Positions 43,080-55,678 of a DNA stretch of 64,000 nucleotides are shown here, piece by piece; within the stretch, counting starts at the first letter, position 1; each line of letters starts with the position of its first letter. This stretch comes from Fomitopsis serialis (lineage: Eukaryota > Basidiomycota > Agaricomycetes > Polyporales > Fomitopsidaceae), in assembly GCF_022376445.1 (NCBI RefSeq), contig NW_025954998.1:186001-250000 (forward strand), given 5' to 3'. Made by a program: the position numbers and the translations under genes. The notes below the pieces were generated by a model. It made no database searches and was not told the DNA's origin. It saw only the letters and a list, made by a program, of their open reading frames with translations.

Positions 43080-46000
43080 CTACGTCTTGGCAGCACCTGT
43101 ATGCTTCTTCTGCTCCTTCAGCGCAGCGATCCTCTGCGCGACGTCAGTACATTGGCATATCGACCACGACTAGACGCAAGACATACCTGTTTTCTCTCTT
43201 CCTTCCGCCTCGCCATCTCCGCGCCTTCTCCTCCTTCGTCATCGATGCCGTACTGTTGGCCTGCGCCTTATCCGGCGCGGGACTCGCTGTTCTTTCAGAT
43301 GGCGTCGGCGATCGTGCGTATGAGGAGACGGTGGAGGCTCGGTGAGCAGGCGGCGGCGAGCGTGTAGTCGCTGACGCTGAAATCTTTGTAACAGAGGTAG
43401 GCTTGGGCTGATGTATCACTATCGTCGATTGCGTGGGGGCCGGCGATGTGAGTCCCCAGTCGTCGCTGGGCGAGAAAGCGCCTGGCGGGACATCGCTGTC
43501 GAAGCTCAGATCTACCACCGGCGCGCGCACCGGTGCACTCTCGAAAGTACCTACCACGACGTCGCGGGTTAGTCGGGCTGTGCGCGACAGTGAAGAAAGC
43601 ACGCAGCATGCACTCACTCCAATCGTCCTGATCGGCATTGACGTCCATCAGGTCATCGCTCCCCCACGGATTCCCTCCAGCGTTCACCGTATCCTCGCTC
43701 TCAGCCTCCGCGGCGGCCTCCATCGCCCAGTCAGACAAGCTTGAACTCGTGGGGACCTTGCTCGCCCCGAGATGCATGCCCTTCGATTTCGTGAAGGAAG
43801 TACCGACTACGCTGGTTGGGCGCGGGACGGCTGGTGAGGAGAGCGTCGGACCGAAAGGAGCAGTGGGTCGCCCGAGTGTACCTGCGGAGCCGCTGAGGCT
43901 GTTCGTGGGCTGGGATGACAGTGAGGCGGGAGGGGGGGCTGATGTGGGACGAGACGGTCCTGCACCGTCGATGACACTTGAGAGGTCACCCGCTGCGAGC
44001 TGTGAACACATCGTTAGAGCACGCATGAACTGAGGTTCCAAGGAACGCAGACCTTCTTCCCGATGGACGAGATTGCCCATCCGGCGAGTGCACCCGCAGC
44101 CCCCGCCGCGCTGTTCACGAGGCCATTCGAGCCGGGAGACGTCGGCGGGAGGTTGAAGCCCGGCATAGCGTCGTTCTCTGCGATTGCCGTCTCGGGCATC
44201 GCCGCGGCGTGCTCCTCGAGCTTCTTCACGAAGAGCTCGACCGCCTTGAACGCCTGGTCGCGGACGAGCTTCTCCTTGTCGATCATCGCGAACGCCATGT
44301 TCGGGATCACCTTCGTCGCGAGCTCCTCGGTCTCGAAGCAGTCCGCGGTCGCCATGAACGCCATCACCCCCGCGACCCGGCAGTGCACGAACGGGTCCTT
44401 GAGCGCGCGCGTGAACGCGGGCACGAGCACCTTGCGCTTGGTATTGTACCCGAGCGTGGGGCCGAGGCGGCCGATGAGGATGCAGGTGTTTGTCCTGATG
44501 GACGCTTCGGGGTCTCCTTGCATCTTCGCGAGGTATCGGAGGAGGTCGTTATTAAGGATGCGGTCGTTGAACTTGTCGGAGAGGAGGATGATCGACTTGA
44601 CGGTCGCCTCGCGGATGAGTCCGACCGTGTCTGAGAAGCCGGTTTGCTGAGGACGGCGAGGTCACTAAGCGTATAGGAATGGGCTCATGGGTGAGGGAAC
44701 GTACCAAAGGCGGCCAGATTTTGTCGACGACCGTCTTCTTGTCGAGTTTGTCGGCGTACTCTGGAAGATGCTCAAGCAGTGCGAGGCGCGTGCCACGGTC
44801 AGGACTTGCGAATAGCTTGACGAGATGTACGAGAATGACGGAGGAGTAGTCTTGTGCTGCCACAACCTTTCCCATCTGCAGTACTAAAGGGAGGATAGCG
44901 GGTGCTGATGCACCGCCGAACTGCAGAGCGGAGACAAGCGAAGGCAACACTTTGTACGACACAAACTCAGATGGAAAAGACGACGAGGATTCTTTGAGTG
45001 TCCTGATTTGACCTACATAAGTTCAGGTGCGGAGGCGCAGCATACCACTTACTTGAGCAGTGATGCCTTGTCGGCCTCACTTCCCAAACTGAAGTTGTCC
45101 AAACCCGCGCATACCTTGACGAGGCGGTTGTTAGCGAAGAAACCCGAGCTTTCACCTGTGACCTCCGCCATGCCGAGCTCGAGGAAGTTCTTGGGTGTGA
45201 GACGCGCTTTCGGATTTGGATTCAGGAGTCGCTTGTAGCATCCAAACAATGATTGAGGTATAGCTCCCCGCGAAGCAGCGGTAGGTGGAGGATGTGGCGG
45301 CTGAGCGGTCGCAGGCGGAGGTTGGGTTGGGTTGAAAGTAGAGTGAATGAGGAGCCCTAGTGTATAGGCATCCGCGGCGGCTGGGTTCTGTCTGAGAGGC
45401 ATTCGTAAGATCTAGCGAGCAAGGAGAACACGCTCATTTACTCTTTCAGTACGGACCAGCCGCCTTTCTTCACTTCTGGAGGTGCGCACGCATTCGCGTC
45501 AGGCAGCAAGCTACCCATGGTCTACAGGCGAAAGAGATATATTCATTTCGGTACACCCAAGCATCAGCTGCGTACTACGCACATAGAGAACTGCCGCATC
45601 ATCTTTAGGACTACTCAACAATTCGAAGCCTCCCAACTTCCATTCCCCAGACGCAGAGATGAAGATGGAGTCCACACGGATGTTTCCATGTGTGGACGCC
45701 GCCGAGTCATTTACAAACGCGAAAGCCACCTGGTGATCGTCTGTGGGCATGTGCAGTAGTAGTGATATGCAAGAAGACGGACCGAGACGCGGTGAAGTCC
45801 CCAGAGAAGCCAGTCTTCGCGTTCTTGTGCAGCCTTGGAGGAGTACTCGTTGATGGCAGGCGCGAGTGGTCGGACACGTTCGGTCATAACGTGAATCGTA
45901 GAGTCTGTCTCTACCACATCCATGAACCTAAGGACGTCCGGATGTCGGATGGTGCGCAGCTTTCGCAGCGCGTTCTTGGCGAGTGGGAACACATTACGCT

Positions 46001-46254
46001 TGCCTGGTTGATTTGCATCGAACTCGAAGATTGACACGGGGGAACTATCGTCCTAAAAGCGGCCAAGCAAGCATGAATTGATGAAGGGTACTACATCTGT
46101 AAAAACGTACACGCTTCGTGCCTTCATATAATGTCCAGATTGAACGACCGTCGTACGCGGTGACCCTTGCGCCTGTCGAGAATGGGAGTGTGAGGCCAGA
46201 CTTCTGTACCAACGACGAAACAGCAGCGGAGCCCAGTGTCCTCAGGTAGTCCAT
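43080..46254 (-). CDS. SCY1/CEX1-like pseudokinase with HEAT repeats
   Basis: SCYL1-type protein acting in tRNA nuclear export and Golgi-ER trafficking in yeast and animals. The start is the ATG at 46254 (MDYLRTLGSAAVSSLVQKSG). The kinase-like domain lacks catalytic residues: HGNIRVDSIF replaces the HRD loop and KLGGFEL replaces DFG, as expected for this family. A HEAT-repeat region follows (VSYKVLPSLVSALQFGGASA, PAILPLVLQMGKVV, QGDPEASIRTNTCILIGRLG, ATKVIPNMAFAMIDKEKLVR), then a Ser/Pro linker with GGNPWGSDDLMDVNADQDDW, and a basic coiled C-terminus (MTKEEK, ARRKEERK, then RIAALKEQKK) ending at 43080. At least seven short introns are visible. One missing base breaks the last coil near 43222. 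Length about 800 aa, normal. Confidence 0.88.
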
Positions 46255-46605
46255 GGGGAAGGTGGGCCAGGATGGCTGGTGGAAGGGAGCTCGGAGGACT
46301 GAAGTCGACCAAGTCCAGCTCGCCACGCCACCGCCGTTGCGGCCACGTGCACGAGAGGAGATATTTTATTTAACTCCCGATCGGGAACAATAGATCGCGT
46401 GAGTTGACGTCGCGGACTGGGACGCTGGTGGACGACCTTGTCCTCCATCCACCCCCACTCCCTCTCGCTGGGCCCCGCGGACTCCACCTCTTAGCCCCCT
46501 CTTAGTGTAGCAACCCGACGGAAACGCGTCAGCGTCTCCTCGCAGATCCCGCGGGGCTCAAGCACACATTCTCAGCCTAGATCGCGCACAGCGCGCGACT
46601 CGAAC
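46255..46605. promoter_or_regulatory. Shared divergent promoter of the SCY1-like gene and MED14
   Basis: Start codons are 351 bp apart. An AT-rich core, GATATTTTATTTAACTCCC, lies near 46360 and a pyrimidine-rich stretch near 46440-46500 faces MED14. Confidence 0.5.
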
Positions 46606-49600
46606 ATGGAAGCCCACACCAATGGCAACGCGTCTGCTCTTCCAAATGGCTCTACAATCACGAATGGCTTCCACGATTTGCCTGTGGAGGAGCTTGAGCG
46701 GGAGCTCCCTGTCGTATACGATGGTCAGGTACCACTCGGGGAACTGGTCTCAAGGGTAGTGCAGGCGATCTATGCAGAATTGTCCGAACTAGCAGAAACG
46801 TGAGTAGTATGACAGACAGTACATGCATTAGGATCATCGATGCCTTTTCAGACTACCGAACATGTCGGACGCTGCACGGAAGCGGACCCTCGCCGACTGG
46901 GTCGTTAAGACGAAGAAGCAAGTCGTTAAGCTCTATGCAATTGTGAAATGGTCGCGGGATGCGGGGGTCGTCCAGAAAGCCATGGTACTTATGTGTGGCG
47001 ACGCACACCCACTATACTGTCATTCTGATGTTCCTTTCTCAGAATATAACCGCATTCTTGATGGACCAAAATCGCCAATTCGAGGACGCGATACATGGTC
47101 TTAAGTACGCTAAGGACAGCTTGGATCCGGCGCGGTGCGTATATGTGAGCGCTGTACTAGGCCGTAGCGCTATAACTGCCCCGTTCCAGATTGCGCAATC
47201 ACGACTTGTTGACTTCCCTCGACGTCCTGACCACTGGGTCGTATCGACGCCTTCCTTCCGCTATCCAGGTCAACTTCATGTCCGTCGCTTCAGTGTCGCT
47301 ATGGCTGCTCATGTTTCCGGCTACAGAAAGTCGTTGTGCCGCCCACCCCGCTGACCGACGATCAAGTCGCGAAAACCCTCGGTGACGTCGAGGACGTGAT
47401 CCGTCTCCGACTCAAGATGTTTGAGGTCGTCCCTATCGAGATGTCTAAATATCGAATTGGTATTGACACACTGCATATGGAGACGACGGTTACTAACTTC
47501 ACGGTGTCTTGCAGCTGATGGCCGGGTTTACTTCACGGTTCCCAGGTTATTCGAGGTCTCGCTTTGTCTACGAGGCGCCGAGAAGGACGCCGGTTGGTTC
47601 TTCGTAAACGTGGAATTCCTGCTCAACGTCGGTGGTGACCCGACCAGTGTGCAAGGTAGCTTCGCGATATTCGCAACAGAGGCCAACATGCTGACGGCAT
47701 CTGCAGAATTCCCGCGCAAACCATCAGGATGGCTGAAAAGACACATCACAGACGAGGCAGATGCGCGTCTGGCATTTTATCTACCATTGCCTGCAGATCA
47801 GGCCCTACCACCTGTGGCTGAAGTGCCACCACGACCACAATTGCCTGAAGGCGTTGCGGATGCGCCGCTCGTCCGAGTCTTCAACTTCCTGCGTACGTAC
47901 TGGAATGGCATCTTTGTGTCATGTGCTCATCTGTCGCAGAGATGATGTCTATGTCGTATATGCTCGAGATCCTCTGCTACCAGGTGAGTTGATCCGCCGC
48001 CAGTGGTACGTACAGTCTGAGTTGAGACACAATCAGGCAGAAAGGTTACGCGCGCTCGGATGGGGTGAGTACATGAGGGTCCAGATGTCCAAGGACCGCA
48101 AAACTCTAACAATAACATATTGGACGTAAGTGTCCGTATTGCACATAGACCTGAGTACCCAAAATTGACTCATTTGTAGTCGTCTTCCGCCCAAGGACCC
48201 AACCCCGAGTCAAAGGCGGGCGAATATCCCCCTGTTTGGTGGGAAGGTAACAATCTCAATAGCGCGTGCCCACACGACGCCGATAAATAAAGCGAACCGG
48301 TCACCGAAAGCTCGTATACTTGCAGAATTGCAGGAGAAGGCGAAGCTGGGGGCGGGGCGACCATCGGATGAGGTCGAACCGCACGAATTGCAGGTCAAGT
48401 GGGAGCCCGAACAGGGCGCCCTTGGCACCATGATTCCCCCGCAAGAATTCCATCTTGACAAAAGTGAATTGTCGATCGTACGTGCTATGGATACCAGGTC
48501 CCGTTTTAGTTCAATCTCAAGGACTTCCTCGCAGGATTCGGACAACCTCGATGTCGAGGCGTTGCTGCGGAAAGTGGCTACGATCCATGTGGGCGCTGTT
48601 CTCCGAGTCGTTCAGCGGCGTCTGCAGCACGACCCGCCGACGCGTGCTATGTTGGCACGCCTGGGGAAGTCTCGTTGGCTATGGACGGTCAGTTCTTGAT
48701 ATGCTATCCATCCCAACGATACTCAAATGCAATGCAGATGACATTCAGACTCTTCGGGCACATTTCTGTGCGGATGAGGTCGTCGTGATGACGATTGACA
48801 CCAGGACTGGTCGCTAAGTCTTAGGGATACAGGCGACCTTGCTGCCGCAGGCAGGGACGCCGATACACCGCTATAACTGACAGACTAAACGAGAATCCAA
48901 CGATGCTATACGACGCATTTGTGAGGCTTAAGCTCGCGTTAGTAGATCTTCATGTCCTTTGAATCCTGATATGCTCACGGATTACGGGCAGACTATCATC
49001 GACCTCGCCGAGCAGAAGGCAAACTATCTCGGTCTTCAGAGTTACCGTCTCCGGAACTTCGCCCCAACAGGTCAGTCGTCCGGTTGCTGAAACACCGCGT
49101 CCCGTGCTCACAGGGTGCCCAGAAATACAAAAACTCGGTCGGATGGCGCGTGGCATGCTCTATATCGAGCTGGCCAAGTTCCCGGACCACTTCCTCGTGC
49201 TCGTCGTGACGGACGAGGATTGGCGCTATGCTCTCATCTCCGTCGAGGTGCTGCAGAATACGCCATGCCATGATATGGTCATGAAAGACATTGGGTGGCT
49301 CGACGTGAGGCGGATACATGGCGAGGAAATCGTCGTGTCGCCGCATCCCCCGCACGCTGCGGATCCAGCAATCGGACAAAAGCGGAAGCGTGAGTCAACG
49401 GACGATGGCTCAGCGTCGCAACCAGTGGACGAGTTTGTGCCTCGGTATGAGAATTTGTGAACAGGATGGATCATACCCCTGACATCTTTCGTTCGTAGCT
49501 ATTGCTTAGACGCACAGGTCCTCCGAGAACTATACGCTTATTGCTGGTAAGGAATTGATGCCTCGTTACCCATTCATCTACTGAGGTGTGCATTGCAGTG

Positions 49601-50992
49601 CACGAGTCGCGTTCTACAAGATCGAGCAGCAATTCAAGACGCGAAACATCCCCTATACAACTGTCGCCTGCACGGATGTTGCGCACACGCCGGAACTCGC
49701 ACACCTTCAGTCAACCCTGTCAAGATCGGTTCCACTACTCTGTGTCCAGTCCTCGGACATATTGTCCGGAGCACCTGCCGCTGAGGCAGCCATGCCGAAT
49801 ATCCGGGTCATACCACTCAACTGGTGGAATGACGAGAAGCAAGCGCAGGTGAAATCCACGCGTGTGATACTTTTGACAACGCTCTGATCGAGATTCGTGC
49901 GTAGGTCGTGACTTGCGTGAAACTCAAGTACGTCCAACAACCCGTCGGCAAGCGCGCAGGTAGCAGCAACGTCATCCGACCATCTAAGCGGATCATATAC
50001 GATACAACGGAAGCGATAGTGTCCTTCCTCTCGGAAGACGTCGACAAGTGTGTCGATGAGTTCCTAGAGGAATGGGCACGCGTTTCCAAGGTCGTCGTGA
50101 TCGCACGAGAAGGTAGGTTGCTGTGCGTTTTGTAACCCGGTGACATCACTCACTCCGTGTACAGTCGCGCAGATGGCCACCGAGAGGCATTGGTCAGACG
50201 TCCGCTTGCTATCGTTCGACTTGCAGACCGTCGAATTCGCGTATGCGGCCGACTACACCATCTCTATCACGTGTACGGACCAGCTCTCACCGACTGGCGG
50301 GTCGTATGACCTGCAATTCTCTCGCATCAGCGATGGCAAGGCCGGAGATGCGGATATGGACGACCTGTACAATCCCCACGAAGACCTGAGCCTTTCCTAC
50401 GCGACGTTCTCCGACATGGCCGACTAGCACCGTCATTGCAGAAATTGGTCCGGCTGTTGAGAGACTCGTTGTCCGTCGTCGTCGAGCTGGAGGGAATAAG
50501 GCAGGCAGTTGCGCAGACGTCAGAGAACGCTGACGTGTTCCCGAAAGCCGCTGGGTGGTTCCGGATTCTGTACGGAGACTTCAGGTGAATATCGTGCATC
50601 CGATCTAGGAAACACTGCTGACGGCTCGTATGTCTAGGCATGCACTGGACTTTCGGATAATGACGGGCGGTCGAGTTGTCATCCTCGACGCCTCGCATTC
50701 TCTCTTTTCGGCAGAGGACTCGCCTCCGCGAAACCGATTGCCTGCCAGCGGGCGGAACCCCTCTAATGCATCTGCACCGCCGCCGAGTGACCCATCGGAC
50801 AGCCATCTTCTCCTCCAGGCGATCCCCGATTTCCGACGGATTGCCATGGAAGTCGTGAAAGATGCTGCCTCAAGAGGCTGTACTGCACGCGTCGCGCCAA
50901 TCGACATTGGTATCATCTGTGACTCGGCCGCTGTAAAATTCGTGGCCAGAACGCTGCATGACCGCGTCCTGCAACGGCTGAAGCAGGGATAG
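46606..50992 (+). CDS. MED14: Mediator complex subunit 14 (Rgr1)
   Basis: Backbone subunit of Mediator linking head, middle and tail during RNA polymerase II transcription. Start at 46606 (MEAHTNGNASALPNG); exon 1 ends at 46799 and exon 2 starts at 46852. The Med14 N-terminal domain is recognisable: GQVPLGELVSRVVQAIYAEL, then TLPNMSDAARKRTLADWVVK, TKKQVVKLYAIVKWSRDAG and MDQNRQFEDAIHGLKYAKDS. Later exons read DVEDVIRLRLKMFEVVPIEM, VYFTVPRLFEVSLCLRG, VEFLLNVGGDP and, near the end, FRRIAMEVVKDAASRGC. The stop is at 50992. More than ten short introns of about 50 bp can be seen, but I did not fix all borders. Length around 1,150 aa agrees with the family. Sequence conservation is low outside the N-terminal domain, as usual for MED14. 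Confidence 0.85.
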
Positions 50993-52074
50993 GGTGGTTT
51001 TGTGGTCGTGCTCATCTCATCGTCGTTGTCTTGTTGTAGCAGATACCTACGTGAGTACCCTGTATACGATGTTCGGCGTGCGTGTGCTGATTAACCTATG
51101 CAGTGTAGCATTAGTTTATCTCCGTGGAATGGCACCAGAATGCACAGCCGCGTTTACACACGATGAATGACATAGGACTGTTGTCAGGCTCTGACGCTGT
51201 GTCGATGCAGTGCGGTCAACCACCGTAGAGACTGGTGCACCTACACGCTCTCGGAGTGCTGAACGTGGCTTGGACCGACGGCCTGGTAAGCATTGTCTGC
51301 CTGCATGAGGATCAGAGCAGTCGTCATGGACCAAGCTTCGATTGGGGCTCCTGTCCTGAGTCAATGTATATGGCGCGACCGAAGACTGCTATGCTCAAGG
51401 CGCATCACACCGAGACCTTCCTGAGCTTCTGTCACTACAGGTATTGGGATGACGTGCAATTATGAAAGAAGCTGCTTCGTCATGCAAAGTGTTTGCTTAT
51501 TAGCTTGAACGCTCGAGCCCTATGCTCAGGAAGGACATGCGGCGGCACTGCCACAGACAGCACTCTACCGCGTTCCTTCTCGCTTTGATCTGGTAGCTGA
51601 GCCTTGTCAATGACCATGGGTTTGGGCCAGAGGTCCGTGTCGCAAATGAATGTATACTGTCTCACATATTCCTCACTTGATTGCGCGCACCGACCAAGGC
51701 CCGTTCGAGTTCACAAATTGTGAGCCTGACTGCTGTTGAAGCGACAGAGAAGCGCTGAGATGGCCGGCACCGGACGGCACGGAGGCAAAGCCTCGTGGGA
51801 TCTCGTGGGCGGCGGGCGCCTACGCGTCGCTGGGATCGTCGAGGTCGCGGTTGTGGCGTCCAATTCAGGCATGCGGACCCACAATGCAAGACAGCACCCA
51901 AACAGCCCATGCATTTCAACCACTCGCCCGGCCCACTCCCGCTCACTCTCTCCCCCGTCCCTTCTGCCCTCCCGACGCATCCACCCCGTCCGCTTGCCGC
52001 GTCGGACGACGACGACGCCCTCAAGCTAACACACGCCCACCCCCCAGTCCCTTCAATAGCCACTCCAGCAATCC
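50993..52074. other. Intergenic, upstream region of the HMG-box gene
   Basis: No supported gene. From about 51900 the sequence is pyrimidine-rich (CTCGCCCGGCCCACTCCCGC and similar), as in a promoter or 5' UTR of the HMG-box gene. Confidence 0.4.
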
Positions 52075-53790
52075 ATGACGGGACCGTCACGAACAAACGC
52101 GAAGGCCAGGCCAGGCCCGATGGGTCCCCGACCTCCCCGCCCACCCAATGCGTGGATCCTCTACAGAAGCGACAAGCTGCGCGAGCTCACCGCACATCGC
52201 GACCCAAGCGCTCCCAAGCGTCTGCAAGCTGACATTTCGCGCGAAATCGGTCTCATGTGGAAATCCGAGAACCCAGAAGTCAAGCACGAGTACGAACGCA
52301 TCGCCGATATCAAGAAACAAGAGCATTCGCAGATGTTCCCCGGGTACAAGTTCCAACCCGTGAAGAAGGAGGACAAGGCGAAACGCAGGGAAGAGGAGAA
52401 GGCTGAGAAGGCGAGAGTGAAGGAGGAGCTGAAGAAGGCCAAGGCGCGTCATGTACCGTACGTTCAGCAGGATCTCCTCGTCCCGGGGCCGCCGCCCCAG
52501 CTCCCGCAACCGTCTTTTGTGCATCCCAACTACCCCTACTGCCCCTTGGGGCCCTCTCCACCGCTCTCAGCCGCGTCGTCGCCGATGTGCACGCCCAGTC
52601 CCTTGTCTGTCGCTGGCGACTTCCCGGAGGACGACGACGCGCAGGACGTGAAGATGTCCTTCCCGGCATGACGTCCGTCATGTTGCCGTCGGCGGAGAAA
52701 CGGCCACGGGCTGGGAAAGGAAAGGAACCTGCGTACGATCCACGCATGCCCCCGCCTCCCGTACCAGGCAAAGTGCAGCCTGCGCCGGCGCCGCTCACGC
52801 CCGAGAGCATCTCCCGCCCTCGGCCTCGAGCTCGCAGACGGTTGAGTTACCCATGGTGGACGCGTCGTCTGCGTCTACGTCCGCGCCCGCGGATGCTCCG
52901 AGCATCGTATATCTGCAGCAGACTCTGGATCCGCGCTGCGGATCTGGAGGGAGAAGACTTTGCGATGGACGTATCGAATGACGCCGGTCCGTCGAACATG
53001 GACCTCGACTATGGGTTCATGAACTCCATGAACTCGAACCCTTTGGAGCTGATGACATGGAATCGGTACGTGTTTCTTTGTCCGTCAGACGCGTCGTGGC
53101 CTTCACTGATCGACGCGTGCGCCATAGGACATGATGCAATTCAACATGCATCTGTCGGACCTTTCAGGGTGGACTGGCTCCAACAACAGGCCCTGGACGA
53201 CGCCTTCATCGGCGCAAACGCCAATGCTACGGGGGAGCCGGGCGTGTACGAACTTGCGCCAGTCCAGATGGCGGAGCTCAACGTGTTCCCGCCGCCGGGC
53301 GCGAACCTCGAGATCGGCGTCATGACCGGGCCACTGCGCACCGCCGCACCCGAGGAAGTCTCCGTGTTCGCGGAGCTGCTCGATGGGCTCGACTGGACGA
53401 ACATGCCTGGTGGAACGTTCTTTGGGTCCTTGCAAACGAAGGTCCCGACGGGGAGGCAGGAGGAAGCGGAGACGGGATGGATATGGATATTGGGTTCGAC
53501 GCGAACCCGATGCAGGAGCAGCCGCGGAGCGTTACGCAGAACGACCTTCTCCAACAGTTCTTCAATCTGAACCAGCTGGCTGACGGGGACGACGACAGTC
53601 AAGATGGCGACCCGTCCACATCTTCCGCTCAGCTGCAGACAGCTGTGACCGCCGCGCCTGCCCCAGTCCCTGCTCGATCCACACCTCCGCCAACTTCTGC
53701 GCCGTCAGGTACTGGATACACCCGCCGTCCGGGGCAGCCAACTTCACAAAACGGCGCGTAGCCGGAAGCTGGAAAGCTTCGCCTCGGGCA
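52075..53790 (+). CDS. HMG-box (MATA_HMG type) transcription factor
   Basis: Sequence-specific HMG-box regulator of the fungal Rox1/Ste11/mating-factor type. Start at 52075 (MTGPSRTNAKARPG). The box covers about residues 22-90: RPPNAWILYRSDKLRE, then KRLQADISREIGLMWKSENP, EVKHEYERIADIKKQEHSQM and FPGYKFQPVKK, followed by a basic Lys/Glu helix (AKRREEEKAEKARVKEELKK). The rest is Pro/Ser-rich with acidic stretches typical of activation domains (MDVSNDAGPSNMDLDYGF, EEVSVFAELLDGLDW, NDLLQQFFNLNQLADGDDD). An intron lies near 53069-53128. Several frame breaks (about 52650, 52850, 53168, 53485) fit single missing bases. The end is either TAG at 53759-53761 or, after one more correction, TGA at 53788-53790, giving a basic tail with KRRVAGSWK. 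Target genes unknown. Confidence 0.85.
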
Positions 53791-55678
53791 TGAGGACCAC
53801 GAATCATTTCACGAAGACGAACGACTGGATGAAAACGAACGACATGCCGTCGCTTGCTTGGGCTAATATTGTGAGTTGTACTTTGTTCTGTCTTTTTGTG
53901 CGAACACTCAAGGACGCCTGCTTGCAGATCAACTTATACATTCATCGTTCGCGCGCAACTACACGTCCACACCTCTCCTCTTTCTCAACCGCAATCTGTC
54001 TCAATCTCACGTGGACTCTTATTTCTCACCCCCCTTGCTCCATCACCTCGTCGCGCTGCGCTACTTGCTCTGCTTTGTGTCCATTTCTCTTTTGTTTGGT
54101 GTTTGGCTTCCTGTTGTTTGGGTGCCTCTTGGGCGCCAATTGTTTCCCCAAGCATGTCTGGCGTCGTTTGCTTCTCCGGCGTTATGGCCATTGTTCACTT
54201 ATTAGTATCTGCATCTGACGTCGCTCGCATATCATCTTCCGTTGCGTTCTAATCCCCCCCATCTCCGTTTCATCTCGATCCGAACCCTCGGTTTCCCATT
54301 TTCCACCTTCTAGCATCCCTCGTCGAAAAGAGCCTGGCTGAGCCCGACTTGGTCTCGCGTTTCCGTCGCAGTTTCTTTTGCTGTCCCGTTGCGCTGTACG
54401 ATCACAGTTATACGTCTCCCTTCCTGTCTATCGTGCTGACTTCCGTATAATCGCCGTTATCTGTACCAATAGATCTACCGTCGCACTGCTCTCGCGCTCG
54501 TCGCACGCCTGTACATACTACCTCATCGGAAGTCAATCCATGGCTCGCGTTCCCGGTTCCTTGGCCCGCCCGGTGTACGAGTGTCCTCGGCGGCGTGGAA
54601 GACGTTCGATGGGAAGACACGCGTCGTACACGTGATCGCGTCAAGATCGCGCGTTGTGCAAGCGCCGGCCATTGTCCGCCCCGTTTGGCGGAGAGGCGCT
54701 GGGGGAGAGCGCGGGCGGGGCATTGTCCTCGACGGGGCGGTGCTCGCGACCGTCCTTCTTGATCTTCTCGTGTGGTCCCCTCGATGCCTCGTTCCTCCCG
54801 TGTCCCCCACCTGCCTCGCTCGATGGCTCTGCCGTAAGGTTCGTACCTGTTTTTTTGTCTCGCTGGGTGGAATCTCCGAGCGGTGCACTGGCCGATTCCT
54901 CGCGGACCAGTGGCTCAATCGCGGCCGGCCGCAGATGCATTTCACGATGCCACTCGTGGAATGCCAGTGTCACCCACCCGCAGTGTTGCGGTGGGTGGAG
55001 ATCGGATCCCTTGAATGCAGCGAGCATAGTGACACTCAGCCTTTAGGCCGGCTCGATACGCGTCTTCCCTGGTCGGTAAAGTATGCCCAAGATTTAAACA
55101 AGGTAGGAGGCTCGATGTAGCGTATACTGAGTGAGTGGCTAGATAGGCTATCGGTATCCTCTGGTTCATCGGCCAGCCACTTTCGATCGCGAATTCTGCG
55201 AGCAGGCATACAAATTGGATGTGACATGCCGTGGATGTCAGACGTTTCTTCCATGTACTCTCGAGGGTCGCTCGACGAATTGTGGATGTGCACGGATCGT
55301 CATGATCGCGCGCAACTCCTCCCGATTTGCATAGCCGGACGTTGGGATTGCCCAATGGCCCGTAATCAAATACCTTCTCTTGCATATGATACCCCGCAGT
55401 GCTCAATTGTACTGACGTCCGCGCTTGAATCGACCAGACTGCCGTCCTGCCGTTTCTTACACATAACAAGGAGTAACCTGGTGTGACGACCGCGATGACA
55501 ATGGCCGAATACCTATTGACTTCATGGCTCTGACGAACACAATTCTTTAGCAGGCTTATTGACCGTCATATTTGGGAGACGCGTCCACGCTTCCTTCGCA
55601 TGGTTGCATCGTGCCGATCCCCATAAATAATGGTACAACTGGCCATACATCTCCGTCCCACATCCAACATACCGCCAT
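53791..55678. other. Intergenic, no supported gene
   Basis: Almost 1.9 kb. The first 600 bp are T/C-rich (a probable long 3' UTR or a promoter-like tract near 54000-54400). The frames near 54580-55120 overlap in several phases and have no recognisable content. Confidence 0.4.

Noticed and set aside
54581..55120. 179-codon plus-strand frame
   Set aside because: Several overlapping frames of similar length on both strands and no motif; treated as intergenic.
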